64,000 nucleotides of DNA from Bacteroidaceae bacterium (lineage in GTDB: Bacteria > Bacteroidota > Bacteroidia > Bacteroidales > Bacteroidaceae), in contig JAFQBG010000007.1 of NCBI GenBank assembly GCA_017416705.1, positions 1 to 64,000 of the forward strand, read 5' to 3'. Below, piece by piece: positions 1 through 12,558 of the stretch. The translations under genes were made by a program, and so were the position numbers. The notes below the pieces were generated by a model. That model searched no databases and was not told where the DNA came from. It saw only the letters and a program-made list of their open reading frames with translations. Position 1 is the first letter of the stretch; the number at the start of each line of letters is the position of its first letter.

Positions 1-2
1 CA

Positions 3-149
3 CGCGAATATAGCCTTTGGGGCGGCAAGCCGCACTCCTTTGGGAACATAAATGTTCCGTCGTCGCAAGCAACGCTTATTTCGCGTTGCCGCTGTGAAAA
101 ATATCGAAGTAAACTTCATATTTTTCGCTCGTTTGTAGCTATATTTGCG
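3..149 (+). repeat. Palindromic repeat, long subtype (copy E)
   Basis: The element is bounded by imperfect inverted ends, CGCGAATATAGC at 3-14 and GCTATATTTGCG at 138-149. Inside is a hairpin (GAAAAATAT...ATATTTTTC, about 95-127) followed by the family signature CGCTCGTTTGTA. Compared with the short copies near 23.8, 36.9 and 62.9 kb, the signature GCACTC..GCTG is split by about 55 bp that form their own hairpins (GGAACATAAATGTTCC; GCAACGC...GCGTTGC). The right end carries TATATTTG (140-147), a match to the Bacteroidota -7 box, 52 bp before the beta-galactosidase start. No convincing -33 box was found. Confidence 0.7.
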
Positions 150-190
150 AAAATAAGCCTATTATTGTATTTTTTACAAAAAACATATAA

Positions 191-4453
<4,263 letters not shown>

Positions 4454-4539
4454 TATAACGGCTGATAGTTTTTCGGATAAATAATCATAAAAATAAGACA
4501 ATGCACCTCTGTTAATAAACGTTAAAGAATGGGGGGGTG

Positions 4540-4570
4540 ATTGTCATATAGTTGAATTAACATATATTTG
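4540..4570 (+). promoter_or_regulatory. Bacteroidota-type promoter for the sialidase fusion gene
   Basis: ATTG at 4540-4543 and TATATTTG at 4563-4570 are 19 bases apart, close to the Bacteroidota consensus (TTTG, 19-21, TAnnTTTG). A start about 7 bases downstream would give a leader of about 135 nt before the ATG at 4712. A G7 run precedes the box. No terminator hairpin was seen after the beta-galactosidase, so read-through is possible. Confidence 0.6.
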
Positions 4571-4711
4571 TAAATATTCCGCTAATTTATTTGTAATAAA
4601 TGAAAAAGGAGTATATAAAGCAGACCAACTGTTTTTTGTGACAAGCATAATAAACAGCGTACAAGTCTAAACAGAATATTCCAATGAAATAATAATCATA
4701 AAAAAATCACA

Positions 4712-7700
4712 ATGAAAAAATTCACATCGTTATTCTTGTTCCTTGCCATATTGGGCTTGTTCGTCAAGGCCGAAGCACAAGGAAACTACTACGTTGTACA
4801 TGGTGCCGACGTAAATGTAACACACAGCGCACACTACCCCATTTCGGTGAGTATAGTGGGTGAGAACAGCGCAAGTCAGGCTATAAACAATATAGCATCG
4901 GCTCCACGTTGTGCAGCCTATTTCGATAAATCGGCAACAGTGTTCGAGGTTGCAGCCGGCGATATAGTTACTCCCAACATATCCATCAACGGCCAATGGA
5001 TGCATGGCTACGTTTTTGTCGATTGGAACAACAACGGCGAATTTGAAGTTGTCCTGAACGGTAGCGGTCCCTACACAAAAGGCGATGGAAACGAGCTTAT
5101 GTGTTGGTCGAACTATTCTAAAACAGGCAATGGCGACACAGGTTGGAACAGCGACGGCACATACCTGACAAACACCAACGTGCTGACACCCGGTACATTC
5201 CAAGTACCAGAAGGCCTTGCCGAGGGAGCAACATACCGCATGCGCTATATGGTAGCATGGAACAGCGTAGATGCAACAGGCGGATACGGCAATTACATCA
5301 GCGACGGCGGCTCCATAATAGACGTTACACTGAAAATAGTCGCACCCGTGGAGATAACAGTCGATTACCCCATAAACGACTACGAGGAGCCACGCGTGGG
5401 AACAACACCCGATGCCAACGCATGGGGAGCACTCACCGATGGTCTGCACGCCACTTGGGGTTCGCGCGACAAACACTACTCGTTGCACGAAGTACCCAAC
5501 GACGTTCAAAAAGACGAAGCCACAATATACGCATGGAAGGGCGAGCGTGCCAACATACAAGCAGTGCTTTTCAGCAAGAGCGACCAAGGCAGCCTCACAG
5601 TGCGCATGAGCGAATGGAAAAAAGACAATGTAGCAACCGGAATAACCGATGCCGGCGAAGCTCGTTTTGTAAATTATATAATAACCGACGACTATGACGC
5701 CTGCGGCAATCACCCCATGACATTGCCCACTTGGTTGGTAGCCGATGTCATTGACCAAGACAAGCCGCATGCCGTACCTGCCATGGAGACACGTCCCGTT
5801 TGGTGTACATTGGAAATACCCCGTACAATAGACGCCGGCACATACACCACCGCATTGGAGGTAGTGAACGACAACGACGAAGTCATAAAGACACTTAAAC
5901 TAAACGTAATTGTCGATAGCCACACACTCCCCACAGTGGAAAATCAGAAATTCCACCTCGATTTTTGGCAACAGCCCTACGCTGTCAGCCGCTACTACCA
6001 AGTGGAGCGTTGGAGCGACGAACACTTCGAGGAATTACGTCCCTACCTGCAAGCATTAGGTCGCGCAGGACAAAGAACAGTTTCGGCAATCATGTTCTAC
6101 GAACCTTGGGGCGAGCAAACACACGACAAATTCGACCCCATGATACAAACCACCAAAAAGACCAATGGCACATGGGAATACGATTACACCGTTTTCGATA
6201 AATATGTGGAGCTATGCGACGAATATGGCATAAACAAACAGATTAACTGTTTCAGCATGGTGCCTTGGGACATGAGCTTCCGCTACTACGACGAGGCAAG
6301 CGACACCTATCAATACATAAGCACAACAACAAGCTCCACAGAATACAGCGAGCTATGGACAAACTTCCTTACCGCCTTCAAGGAGCACCTTGTAGAAAAA
6401 GGCTGGTTCGACAAGACCAATATAGCCATGGACGAGCGTTCCGAGTCGGACATGCTTAACGCCTATGACATAGCAAGTTCATTGGGATTCAAGATGGCAT
6501 TGGCAGGAAACTACCACGCCTCGCTCAGCGACAAATTGCAGGATTTCTGCGTGGCACTGGGACAAGACAAATATTTCACAGCCGAACAACTTGCAAGCCG
6601 CAAAGCAAACAACCAAATAACAACCATATACACAAGTTGTGCCGATGCCGAGCCGAATATTTACACAAACTCCTACCCTGCCGAAGCCACATACCTGCCT
6701 TTGTATGCAGCCGCTAATAACTTGGACGGCTACCTGCACTGGGCATGGATAAATTGGGACGAGCATCCGCTCACCGACAGCCGTTTCCGCAAGTTTGGTT
6801 CAGGCGACACCTATTGCTACTATCCCGGCAATCGTTCGAGCGTTCGATTTGAGCGTTTGATAGAGGGCATACACCAATACGAGAAAATACAAATTCTGAA
6901 AGAGGAGTATGCAGCAAACAACCCCGAGCGTTTGGATACACTCAACGCTCTGCTCGAACGTTTCCAAAGCCACGCAATAGCAGGTGAGGAGTGTGCAGCA
7001 AAAGTAAACGACTTAGAGGCATTCCTAAATGGCTTGGACGTGGAGATACCCGAAGCAAAAGACGTTGTGACAGGCTACTATCACATTGTGAGCAAAGCCA
7101 CCAACCGCACAGAGCACTTATACAACAATGCGCTTCTAAGCGGTAACGGCTACAAGTTCACACTGCAATCGAACAGCATGGTAAACACCAACAACGGTAT
7201 ATGGCACGTAACAGTCAAGGACAACAACAAGTTGGAGTTAAGAAACGGCGACGGTAATCCCATGGTGGCAGGTGCCAACTGGGGTGCAGGCATAGCCGGA
7301 ACATTCACCGAGCTCACAGTGGCAGAAACATACGACGTCGATGCCTATCGCTACTACTATTTCGACGAGGCCATCAACTGCACCAACGGTGGTGTCAACT
7401 TCAAGCTGAACGGCGCCGACTTCATAACCACATGGGCCGACGGCCCCAGCAATGCCGACGACCAATTATGGCGTTTCGAGCCCGTTGCAATAGACGACAT
7501 GAACATATATGACGTTGTAATAGACGACGAAAGCAACGGCGATGTATATGTGACATACACCAACGGCGCAACAACAGAATATGCATTCGACGGAGGATTT
7601 TTCATATCGGCAAACACCATAGACAAAGCCTCCCTGAGTGTAAGTGTAATAGGCAACACCGTTAAAAATTCCGATATATCAATAGCCGACGGAGTCATAA

Positions 7701-9745
7701 CAATCTCCAATGTACAACTAATGGAGGCACCGCAAAAGCAAGATTTGTTCAACACCAGCAACGGCGATGGAGTTATCCCCCCCTATCGTATTCCCGGTAT
7801 AACCACCACAAGCAACGGACGCCTTATTGCAGCAGCGGCACGCTTGGTTTGCGGTACAGACCCCGGCTACGGACAAGTTGACGTCGTATGTCGCAGAAGC
7901 GACGACCATGGCGTCACATGGACCGAGATAGAAGAGGTTGCAGTGGGAACAGGCATAACATCGGCCACAGAAAACTACTTCGACACCGCATTTGGCGACC
8001 CCGCCATTGTTGCCGACCGCACAAGCGACGAGGTTATTATAATAGCAGTGGCAGGATGCACCGTATATGCCAATGGAAACACCACACGCCAAAACCCCAA
8101 CCTTATTGCGCTCATACGCAGCAAGGACAACGGAGAGACATGGGAAGAGCCCATCGATATAACAGAGCCCATATACAGCCTGTTCGACAGTGGCAACCCC
8201 ATTCAGGCAGCCTTCGTAGGTGGCGGTAAGATATTCCAAAGCCGCATTGTAAAGAAAGACAAATACTATCGTATATATGCAGCTATGTGTGCACGCCCCA
8301 ATGGCAACCGCGTAGTCTATTCCGATGACTTCGGTGCCACATGGCACGCCCTTGGAGGAGCATCGGCACTTCCCGCCCCCGGAGGCGACGAGCCCAAATG
8401 CGAGGAGATGCCCGACGGCCGCGTCATCCTGTCGAGCCGTGTAGGCGGAGGCCGCATATACAATATATTCAACTACACAAACACCCTCGAAGGCACAGGC
8501 GAGTGGGAAACATCGGTGAAGAGTACATTTGCCGGAGCAGGCCTCACCCCCGGTGGCAACTCCACCAACGGCGAAATATTGGTAGTGCCCGTAGTACGCA
8601 ACAGCGACAACAAGGAAATGTATCTGGCACTGCAATCGCTCCCCACAGGAAGCTCACGTACCAATGTAGGTATATTCTACAAAGAGCTCACCGAACTTAG
8701 CGACATGAACTCCGTAAATAATTTTGCCATCGACTGGAACGGTTTCTTCCAAGTAAGTACCACAGCATCGGCATATAGCTCCATGGACCTTCAAGCCGAC
8801 AACAGAATAGGTTTCATATACGAAGAGACACTCACAAGTTTCGGCAAAAGAGACAACCCCATATCGACATCGTTCCCCACAGGAGCCGGCCAGCACAACT
8901 TCGATGGTTTCGACAATATATATGTAGCATACGAACTTGAATATATCACAAACGGAGCATACTCTGTGAAAAAAGATATAGACCGTCGTGCCTTCCTGCA
9001 AAACTATTTCACCACAAAAGCCAACGACGCCGAACTGTCGGCCGAGCAAAACACAGCCATAGCATCGGCATTGGAGAACATGAGCGAGGAACCCACAACC
9101 GAACAAGTCGATTATGTAAACAGCCTGTTCAGCGCAGTGGTCCCCGCCGACCCTTGGGACGGGAAAGTAGTAACCCTCACCAACGTTCAACAGAGCAACA
9201 ACGAATATGCGCTGTATATAAACAACAACACGCTCTCTATTAGCAGCGAAAGCGCAGAATCGTTAGGCGAAGCAGCCCAATTCGAATGTAAAAAAGAGGA
9301 AAGCGGCAAATATAGTTTTTTCAACAGAGCATCGGACACATACATGATATGGCGTGCAGGCAACAACTACGGTTACAACAACAACCAAGGCACACTATCA
9401 GCCTACAATGCCACATACTGCGATTGGAGCATAAACGATGCAAGCAGCACCCGCGAGAACACATACTACATCGTAAGTAAGAGAAACGACGGCACCACCG
9501 ACGGCTCAATAATAATCATGGCATCGGGAGTATTCGACTCATGGTCGGGCAGCGCCGGCTATTCATCGAATTACAGCAACCTGTTTCGCATAGATGTAGT
9601 AGGCACCATAACCGGAATAGACGATGTTATTGCAGAGCACCTTACCCCCATGAATGGCAAAATCTACGACATGACCGGACGTCAGGTAGAAAGAGCAACA
9701 AAAGGCCTATATATAATAAATGGGAAAAAGGTATATATAAAATAA
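4712..9745 (+). CDS. Secreted bifunctional GH123-like hexosaminidase / GH33 sialidase with T9SS tail
   Basis: The 1677-residue product has a signal peptide (about 1-22), a GEVED-like beta domain (about 90-210), and a beta domain leading into a DUF4091/GH123-like barrel (about 405-780). The barrel contains an adjacent Asp-Glu pair, D574-E575, placed as in GH123 N-acetylgalactosaminidases, where such a pair supports substrate-assisted catalysis. A ricin-like stretch follows (about 790-930), then a complete GH33 sialidase: the RIP motif arginine R1026, three Asp boxes near 1063, 1137 and 1204, the likely nucleophile Y1355 and its partner E1371. A second lectin-like region (about 1480-1630) precedes a short T9SS-type tail (IYDMTGRQV...KGLYIINGKKVYIK). 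The sialidase half is certain. The GalNAcase activity is inferred from fold and motif. With the upstream beta-galactosidase it could trim a GalNAc/Neu5Ac-capped galactose. Confidence 0.88.
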   Translation: MKKFTSLFLFLAILGLFVKAEAQGNYYVVHGADVNVTHSAHYPISVSIVGENSASQAINNIASAPRCAAYFDKSATVFEVAAGDIVTPNISINGQWMHGYVFVDWNNNGEFEVVLNGSGPYTKGDGNELMCWSNYSKTGNGDTGWNSDGTYLTNTNVLTPGTFQVPEGLAEGATYRMRYMVAWNSVDATGGYGNYISDGGSIIDVTLKIVAPVEITVDYPINDYEEPRVGTTPDANAWGALTDGLHATWGSRDKHYSLHEVPNDVQKDEATIYAWKGERANIQAVLFSKSDQGSLTVRMSEWKKDNVATGITDAGEARFVNYIITDDYDACGNHPMTLPTWLVADVIDQDKPHAVPAMETRPVWCTLEIPRTIDAGTYTTALEVVNDNDEVIKTLKLNVIVDSHTLPTVENQKFHLDFWQQPYAVSRYYQVERWSDEHFEELRPYLQALGRAGQRTVSAIMFYEPWGEQTHDKFDPMIQTTKKTNGTWEYDYTVFDKYVELCDEYGINKQINCFSMVPWDMSFRYYDEASDTYQYISTTTSSTEYSELWTNFLTAFKEHLVEKGWFDKTNIAMDERSESDMLNAYDIASSLGFKMALAGNYHASLSDKLQDFCVALGQDKYFTAEQLASRKANNQITTIYTSCADAEPNIYTNSYPAEATYLPLYAAANNLDGYLHWAWINWDEHPLTDSRFRKFGSGDTYCYYPGNRSSVRFERLIEGIHQYEKIQILKEEYAANNPERLDTLNALLERFQSHAIAGEECAAKVNDLEAFLNGLDVEIPEAKDVVTGYYHIVSKATNRTEHLYNNALLSGNGYKFTLQSNSMVNTNNGIWHVTVKDNNKLELRNGDGNPMVAGANWGAGIAGTFTELTVAETYDVDAYRYYYFDEAINCTNGGVNFKLNGADFITTWADGPSNADDQLWRFEPVAIDDMNIYDVVIDDESNGDVYVTYTNGATTEYAFDGGFFISANTIDKASLSVSVIGNTVKNSDISIADGVITISNVQLMEAPQKQDLFNTSNGDGVIPPYRIPGITTTSNGRLIAAAARLVCGTDPGYGQVDVVCRRSDDHGVTWTEIEEVAVGTGITSATENYFDTAFGDPAIVADRTSDEVIIIAVAGCTVYANGNTTRQNPNLIALIRSKDNGETWEEPIDITEPIYSLFDSGNPIQAAFVGGGKIFQSRIVKKDKYYRIYAAMCARPNGNRVVYSDDFGATWHALGGASALPAPGGDEPKCEEMPDGRVILSSRVGGGRIYNIFNYTNTLEGTGEWETSVKSTFAGAGLTPGGNSTNGEILVVPVVRNSDNKEMYLALQSLPTGSSRTNVGIFYKELTELSDMNSVNNFAIDWNGFFQVSTTASAYSSMDLQADNRIGFIYEETLTSFGKRDNPISTSFPTGAGQHNFDGFDNIYVAYELEYITNGAYSVKKDIDRRAFLQNYFTTKANDAELSAEQNTAIASALENMSEEPTTEQVDYVNSLFSAVVPADPWDGKVVTLTNVQQSNNEYALYINNNTLSISSESAESLGEAAQFECKKEESGKYSFFNRASDTYMIWRAGNNYGYNNNQGTLSAYNATYCDWSINDASSTRENTYYIVSKRNDGTTDGSIIIMASGVFDSWSGSAGYSSNYSNLFRIDVVGTITGIDDVIAEHLTPMNGKIYDMTGRQVERATKGLYIINGKKVYIK

Positions 9746-9761
9746 ACCGTAAATTCCCCCT

Positions 9762-9810
9762 AAAAAAAAAACAATCTCGAATGGCAATAGCCATTCGAGA
9801 TTGTTTTTTT
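9762..9810 (+). terminator. Rho-independent terminator after the sialidase fusion gene
   Basis: A perfect 16-bp stem (9770-9785 with 9790-9805) with an AATA loop is followed by a run of T and preceded by A9, so it can also act on the other strand. Confidence 0.93.
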
Positions 9811-9849
9811 GACAAGCAGGCAACATAAACAGATTGTCCCGAATTTATA

Positions 9850-10095
9850 TTAAATAGGTTTCAACTCAACAGTCAATCCCATTGCAGCGGCTATCTTATA
9901 TAGTGTCGCAACAGTAGGAACGGTCAACCCTCTTTCTATGCGCGATATATAACTCTTATCGGCACCGATACGCTCGGTAAGTTCCACCTGTGTCAAACGC
10001 GCGTTCTTACGAGCATCCAGCAGTATCAGTGCATTATACTCTTCCCAAGCCTTTGCAGTAGCCTTAGGATAACCATACGAGTTACTATACTGCAA
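9850..10095 (-). pseudogene. 5'-truncated copy of the XRE-type HTH gene
   Basis: The reading frame encodes a helix-turn-helix of the XRE/Cro class (ARLTQVELTERIGADKSYISRIERG) and ends in the same GLTVELKPI tail as the intact paralogue at 11182-11478. It has no ATG: the only initiator-like codon is TTG, and an in-frame stop lies just upstream. The first 30 or so residues of the intact paralogue are missing. The nucleotide match runs over about 200 bp including the stop codon, so this is a recent partial duplication. It may still make a short DNA-binding protein, but I read it as a remnant. Confidence 0.65.
9853..10060. repeat. Direct repeat of the XRE gene, left copy
   Basis: About 200 bp nearly identical and in the same orientation as 11185-11395, covering the HTH-coding part. 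The paired copies 1.3 kb apart bracket a lipoprotein gene and an RNA copy, which suggests module duplication or a substrate for recombination. Confidence 0.85.
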
Positions 10096-10114
10096 AAGTA
10101 AATAACATTTTTAA

Positions 10115-10534
10115 TTATAATTCAGGAATAAAAAACACAGTTAATGAAGTTTCATTCATAAATTCATAGCACCAAACATAATGGCCAACATCACGAGTGT
10201 AAATATCCCTGTTTTCACCGTTCCTTATTGATATTTTTGAATAAGGGTTTTTTAACAACCTCTTTGTACCTTTACTATCAGCCGAGTATTGCTTGCGCCC
10301 ATCAACATACCTATAAAAAATCAACAGATTGGTTGATTTAGCAAAATTATAATGCTGTTCACCATTATCAATAAAACAGACAAGAGTATTAACTAATCCA
10401 TATTCTATCCAATCGGTATTATTATTAGTATCTGCTTCTCCACCTGTAATTATTACTTTATGCTCAGTATTGCCCCCACATGAAAAGGCCCCAAGAACAA
10501 AAACAAGCACAATGGCATAAATGATTTTTTTCAT
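10115..10534 (-). CDS. Small lipoprotein, module 1
   Basis: 139 residues with a lipoprotein signal (lipobox LGAFSC, Cys19) followed by GGN. The mature part is rich in Tyr, Asn and Arg with predicted beta strands and ends VFFIPEL. I do not recognise the family. Its start lies about 66 nt downstream of the terminator of the first structured-RNA copy, an arrangement repeated at the unrelated lipoprotein 12559-13050. Downstream on the same strand is the truncated XRE copy. Confidence 0.75.
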   Translation of the reverse strand: MKKIIYAIVLVFVLGAFSCGGNTEHKVIITGGEADTNNNTDWIEYGLVNTLVCFIDNGEQHYNFAKSTNLLIFYRYVDGRKQYSADSKGTKRLLKNPYSKISIRNGENRDIYTRDVGHYVWCYEFMNETSLTVFFIPEL

Positions 10535-10599
10535 AGAAAACTTTTATTTATTAATTAATCCGAAATTCCAATATTAATTAGTCCTCCGAAAGTGCAAAA

Positions 10600-10826
10600 A
10601 CAAAAAGCGCGGACTAAAACTTCATCTACGCTTTCAGAGGTATCGCCAAACACCATACAACCATAAATGAGTAAAAGCCCACGCCATATAATGACGTGAG
10701 CATTAACTTTTACTCTTGGTTGTTTCATCAAATTGGCGATTTTCTGAAAGCAAGAATACGAGCTAACGCTTCTTATTCATATGTCTTTGATTTATCAATG
10801 CTTCATAGGCAAACGTTTGTGTTGTG
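10600..10826 (-). ncRNA. Structured RNA, copy 1
   Basis: Read on the minus strand, a TACATTTG -7 box (10833-10840, with a weaker TTCG -33 box at 10861-10864) precedes about 225 nt ending in a hairpin plus T-run (10632 down to about 10600). The core is a long hairpin with arms 10630-10637/10744-10751, 10643-10649/10733-10739, about 10657-10663/10716-10722 and 10669-10677/10707-10715. Copy 2 keeps all these helices with several compensatory changes. The element lies directly upstream of the lipoprotein gene ending its module, so it may be a stand-alone small RNA or a leader/attenuator. I could not assign a known RNA family. The Bacteroidales-1 and 6S models are the obvious ones to test. Confidence 0.72.
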
Positions 10827-11012
10827 TTTATGCAAATGTAAATGTTTTCCGCGATTTTGCCGAAATTTAATTTATTATTTCAACAATTTTTCCAATTCGC
10901 TCCTACTATTGAACTGATATATCTTTCCCCTTATTTTAATAAAACCCTCAATAGCCTCATCGCATTTTTGTGCAAATTTGTGACAGATTATCGAACAAAT
11001 TCGTCAAGCCAA

Positions 11013-11171
11013 ATGAGCAAGGGCGAGCTTGCTTACACTTTGCCATGGCGAGAAATTGAAGGCACAGCCAACTTTAAACGAGACTTTTTAAAGGTTGTAG
11101 ATTTTGTTCATTATTTGAGGGCAGAGGGTTACGATATGGTAACTTTTAAGAAAGTTCATAATGACCTCTGA
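11013..11171 (+). CDS. Short ORF of 52 codons, possible gene remnant
   Basis: The open frame from ATG at 11013 encodes MSKGELAYTLPW... and ends KKVHNDL, just past the end of the minus-strand XRE gene (convergent). Composition is protein-like, but there is no recognisable domain and no clear ribosome binding site. The opposite strand at about 10875-11000 holds another short stop-free frame ending SELEKLLK. The stretch between copy 1 of the RNA and the XRE gene therefore looks like gene debris. Confidence 0.3.
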   Translation: MSKGELAYTLPWREIEGTANFKRDFLKVVDFVHYLRAEGYDMVTFKKVHNDL

Positions 11172-11181
11172 AAATTGCTCA

Positions 11182-11478
11182 TCAAATAGGTTTCAACTCA
11201 ACAGTCAATCCCATTGCAGCGGCTATCCTATATAGTGTCGCAACAGTAGGAACGGTCAACCCTCTTTCTATGCGTGATATATAACCTTTATCTGCACCAA
11301 TACGCTCTGCAAGTTCTGCTTGTGTCAAACGTGCGTTTTTACGAGCATCCAGTAGAATCTGCGCATTGTATTCTTCCCAAGCCTTTGCAGTAGCCTCGGC
11401 ACAACTTTTAGTACCAATCTCGCCAAATTCCCTTGCAAGTTCGGCACTTACATCATAAATTTCATTCTTTTTGCTCAT
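11182..11478 (-). CDS. XRE-family HTH regulator, probable antitoxin or operon repressor
   Basis: 98 residues from the ATG at 11478 (a TTG at 11505 in the same frame is also possible). An N-terminal helix (SAELAREFGEIGTKS) is followed by a conserved KAWEEYN...LLDARKNARLTQAELAERIG HTH that ends IERGLTVPTVATLYRIAAAMG. This layout is typical of HigA/XRE-type antitoxins and autorepressors. It is the last gene of a three-gene minus-strand operon after DUF4160 and DUF2442 genes and is the natural candidate to bind the palindrome in that operon's promoter. A 5'-truncated duplicate lies at 9850-10095. Confidence 0.85.
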   Translation of the reverse strand: MSKKNEIYDVSAELAREFGEIGTKSCAEATAKAWEEYNAQILLDARKNARLTQAELAERIGADKGYISRIERGLTVPTVATLYRIAAAMGLTVELKPI

Positions 11479-11507
11479 AATATACAGCACTGCTTTGTTG
11501 TTCAATT

Positions 11508-11915
11508 TTAAAAAACAACTTCCATATATCCAGCTCCAATCTTGTGTATCTCTTTCAAAATTTGTTCTTCACGTTCTTTTGAAGGCTTCTTGAAACCGTT
11601 TATATAATTCCTCATCAAAGATGCATTTATATTTATGAGCTTTGCAAACTCTGCGATGTTCAATTCTTTATGAGTCAAGAAGAATTTTTGCAAAGGTGTT
11701 GGTTCTGCATCTTCATACTCAAAACTCTCAAAACTAATATCTTCGTCAAGTTCTCTCCAATGCACACCATCAAAACCTATTTTGTAATTCATACGCTGCT
11801 CATCATTAGCAGACAATAAATGTGGATACCAAAGTAGGGACTGGCGATACTCTTTACCACTCTCATCTGCTCCATATATATAATTCTTATCGAACCAAAT
11901 TCTAACTATCTTCAT
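11508..11915 (-). CDS. DUF2442-like protein with C-terminal HTH-like segment
   Basis: 135 residues from the ATG at 11915. This start is favoured because AGGAGG sits 9 bases upstream, an unusually strong Shine-Dalgarno for this phylum, and it leaves a 4-base gap after the DUF4160 stop. The N-terminal part (MKIVRIWFDKN...YGADESGKEYRQSLLWYPHLL) matches the DUF2442 style. The C-terminal half (about 80-135) reads as a small helix-turn-helix, NIAEFAKLININASLMRNYINGFKKPS. DUF2442 and DUF4160 proteins are often encoded side by side and are suspected toxin-antitoxin-like partners. That role is inference here. Confidence 0.75.
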   Translation of the reverse strand: MKIVRIWFDKNYIYGADESGKEYRQSLLWYPHLLSANDEQRMNYKIGFDGVHWRELDEDISFESFEYEDAEPTPLQKFFLTHKELNIAEFAKLININASLMRNYINGFKKPSKEREEQILKEIHKIGAGYMEVVF

Positions 11916-11919
11916 ATCG

Positions 11920-12165
11920 TTAATCCTCCTTTCCAAAATATTTAATCCAATGCTTAATTATAATGTCCTTGTTATAATCAATAACCTCTTTAATCTTTCT
12001 AAGGTCATTGCTTTTGATATTATAAACTGTTTTTAGAACAAATTCATCTTCTACTAAATCGAACTTTGCCATACCATCGTTCCCCTCTACGTGAATGTGC
12101 AATGGCTCGTGCTCTCTGCTATAAAAGAAAAATGAAAATCCGTAAAATCTAAAAATTTCAGGCAT
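11920..12165 (-). CDS. DUF4160 domain protein
   Basis: 81 residues covering the whole compact DUF4160 fold: MPEIFRFYGFSFFFYSREHEPLHIHVEG, then a Lys/Ile-rich helical end. The EHEPLHIHV stretch is the family hallmark. First gene of the operon. Its ATG lies about 20 bases below the -7 box of a promoter whose spacer is a palindrome. Function of the family is not established. Confidence 0.85.
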   Translation of the reverse strand: MPEIFRFYGFSFFFYSREHEPLHIHVEGNDGMAKFDLVEDEFVLKTVYNIKSNDLRKIKEVIDYNKDIIIKHWIKYFGKED

Positions 12166-12187
12166 ATTGTATGTAGTTTTATTACTG

Positions 12188-12219
12188 CGAATATAGGTAT
12201 TATTTTTAATACCCGCAAA
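12188..12219 (-). promoter_or_regulatory. Promoter with palindromic operator for the DUF4160-DUF2442-XRE operon
   Basis: On the minus strand a TTTG -33 box (12216-12219) and a TATATTCG -7 box (12188-12195) are 20 bases apart. The spacer is filled by the perfect inverted repeat GGTATTA-TTTT-TAATACC (12196-12213). A repressor bound there would cover both boxes. The XRE protein of the operon is the likely ligand. Confidence 0.7.
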
Positions 12220-12280
12220 TAAAAATACTACTTTTTAGCAATTACCTATAAAAACTGTGATTGTGCTCCTTGTTTACGCT

Positions 12281-12362
12281 ATAAAGGGTAAGCCTTACAA
12301 GGTTGGTAATGGTATAAAATAGCAAAACAGCACTTACACCCTCTCGTGGGTAAGTCTTACAT
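12281..12362. other. Two GTAAGnCTTAC palindromes and a hairpin
   Basis: GTAAGCCTTAC (12288-12298) and GTAAGTCTTAC (12350-12360) are 62 bases apart; the second overlaps a hairpin made by ACTTAC.CCC and GGG.TAAGT. They lie in the 393-bp gap between the DUF4160 start and the next lipoprotein's terminator. No coding frame was seen there. They could be operator sites or part of another structured RNA. Confidence 0.4.
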
Positions 12363-12453
12363 CGTTAGTGCTGCTAGAAAGTTATACACAATACCAGCTA
12401 TATGGAATAATAATATGGCTATAAGTATAAATTAAAGATCGTTTTAAAATAAA

Positions 12454-12500
12454 AATGTATCAATACGACCAATTTTAAGGTTATATTGATACATTCTTTT
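12454..12500 (-). terminator. Terminator of the module 2 lipoprotein gene
   Basis: A perfect 12-bp stem (12454-12465 with 12484-12495), flanked by A-rich and T-rich runs on both sides, so it can act on either strand. It lies about 60 bp beyond the stop of the minus-strand lipoprotein gene. Confidence 0.8.
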
Positions 12501-12558
12501 TTGTATTATTCTAATCTAATAGATTAATTGATAAAACTACAACTTGATTCTTTTATTA

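Noticed and set aside
7718-8635. Open frame of 305 codons antisense to the sialidase domain
   Set aside because: Lies fully opposite the conserved GH33 motifs and has no signal, domain or ribosome site.
10696-11171. Longer plus-strand frames from 10696 and 10842 over RNA copy 1
   Set aside because: Their N-terminal parts translate the RNA and its promoter region; only the last 52 codons from 11013 look protein-like, and these are listed with low confidence.
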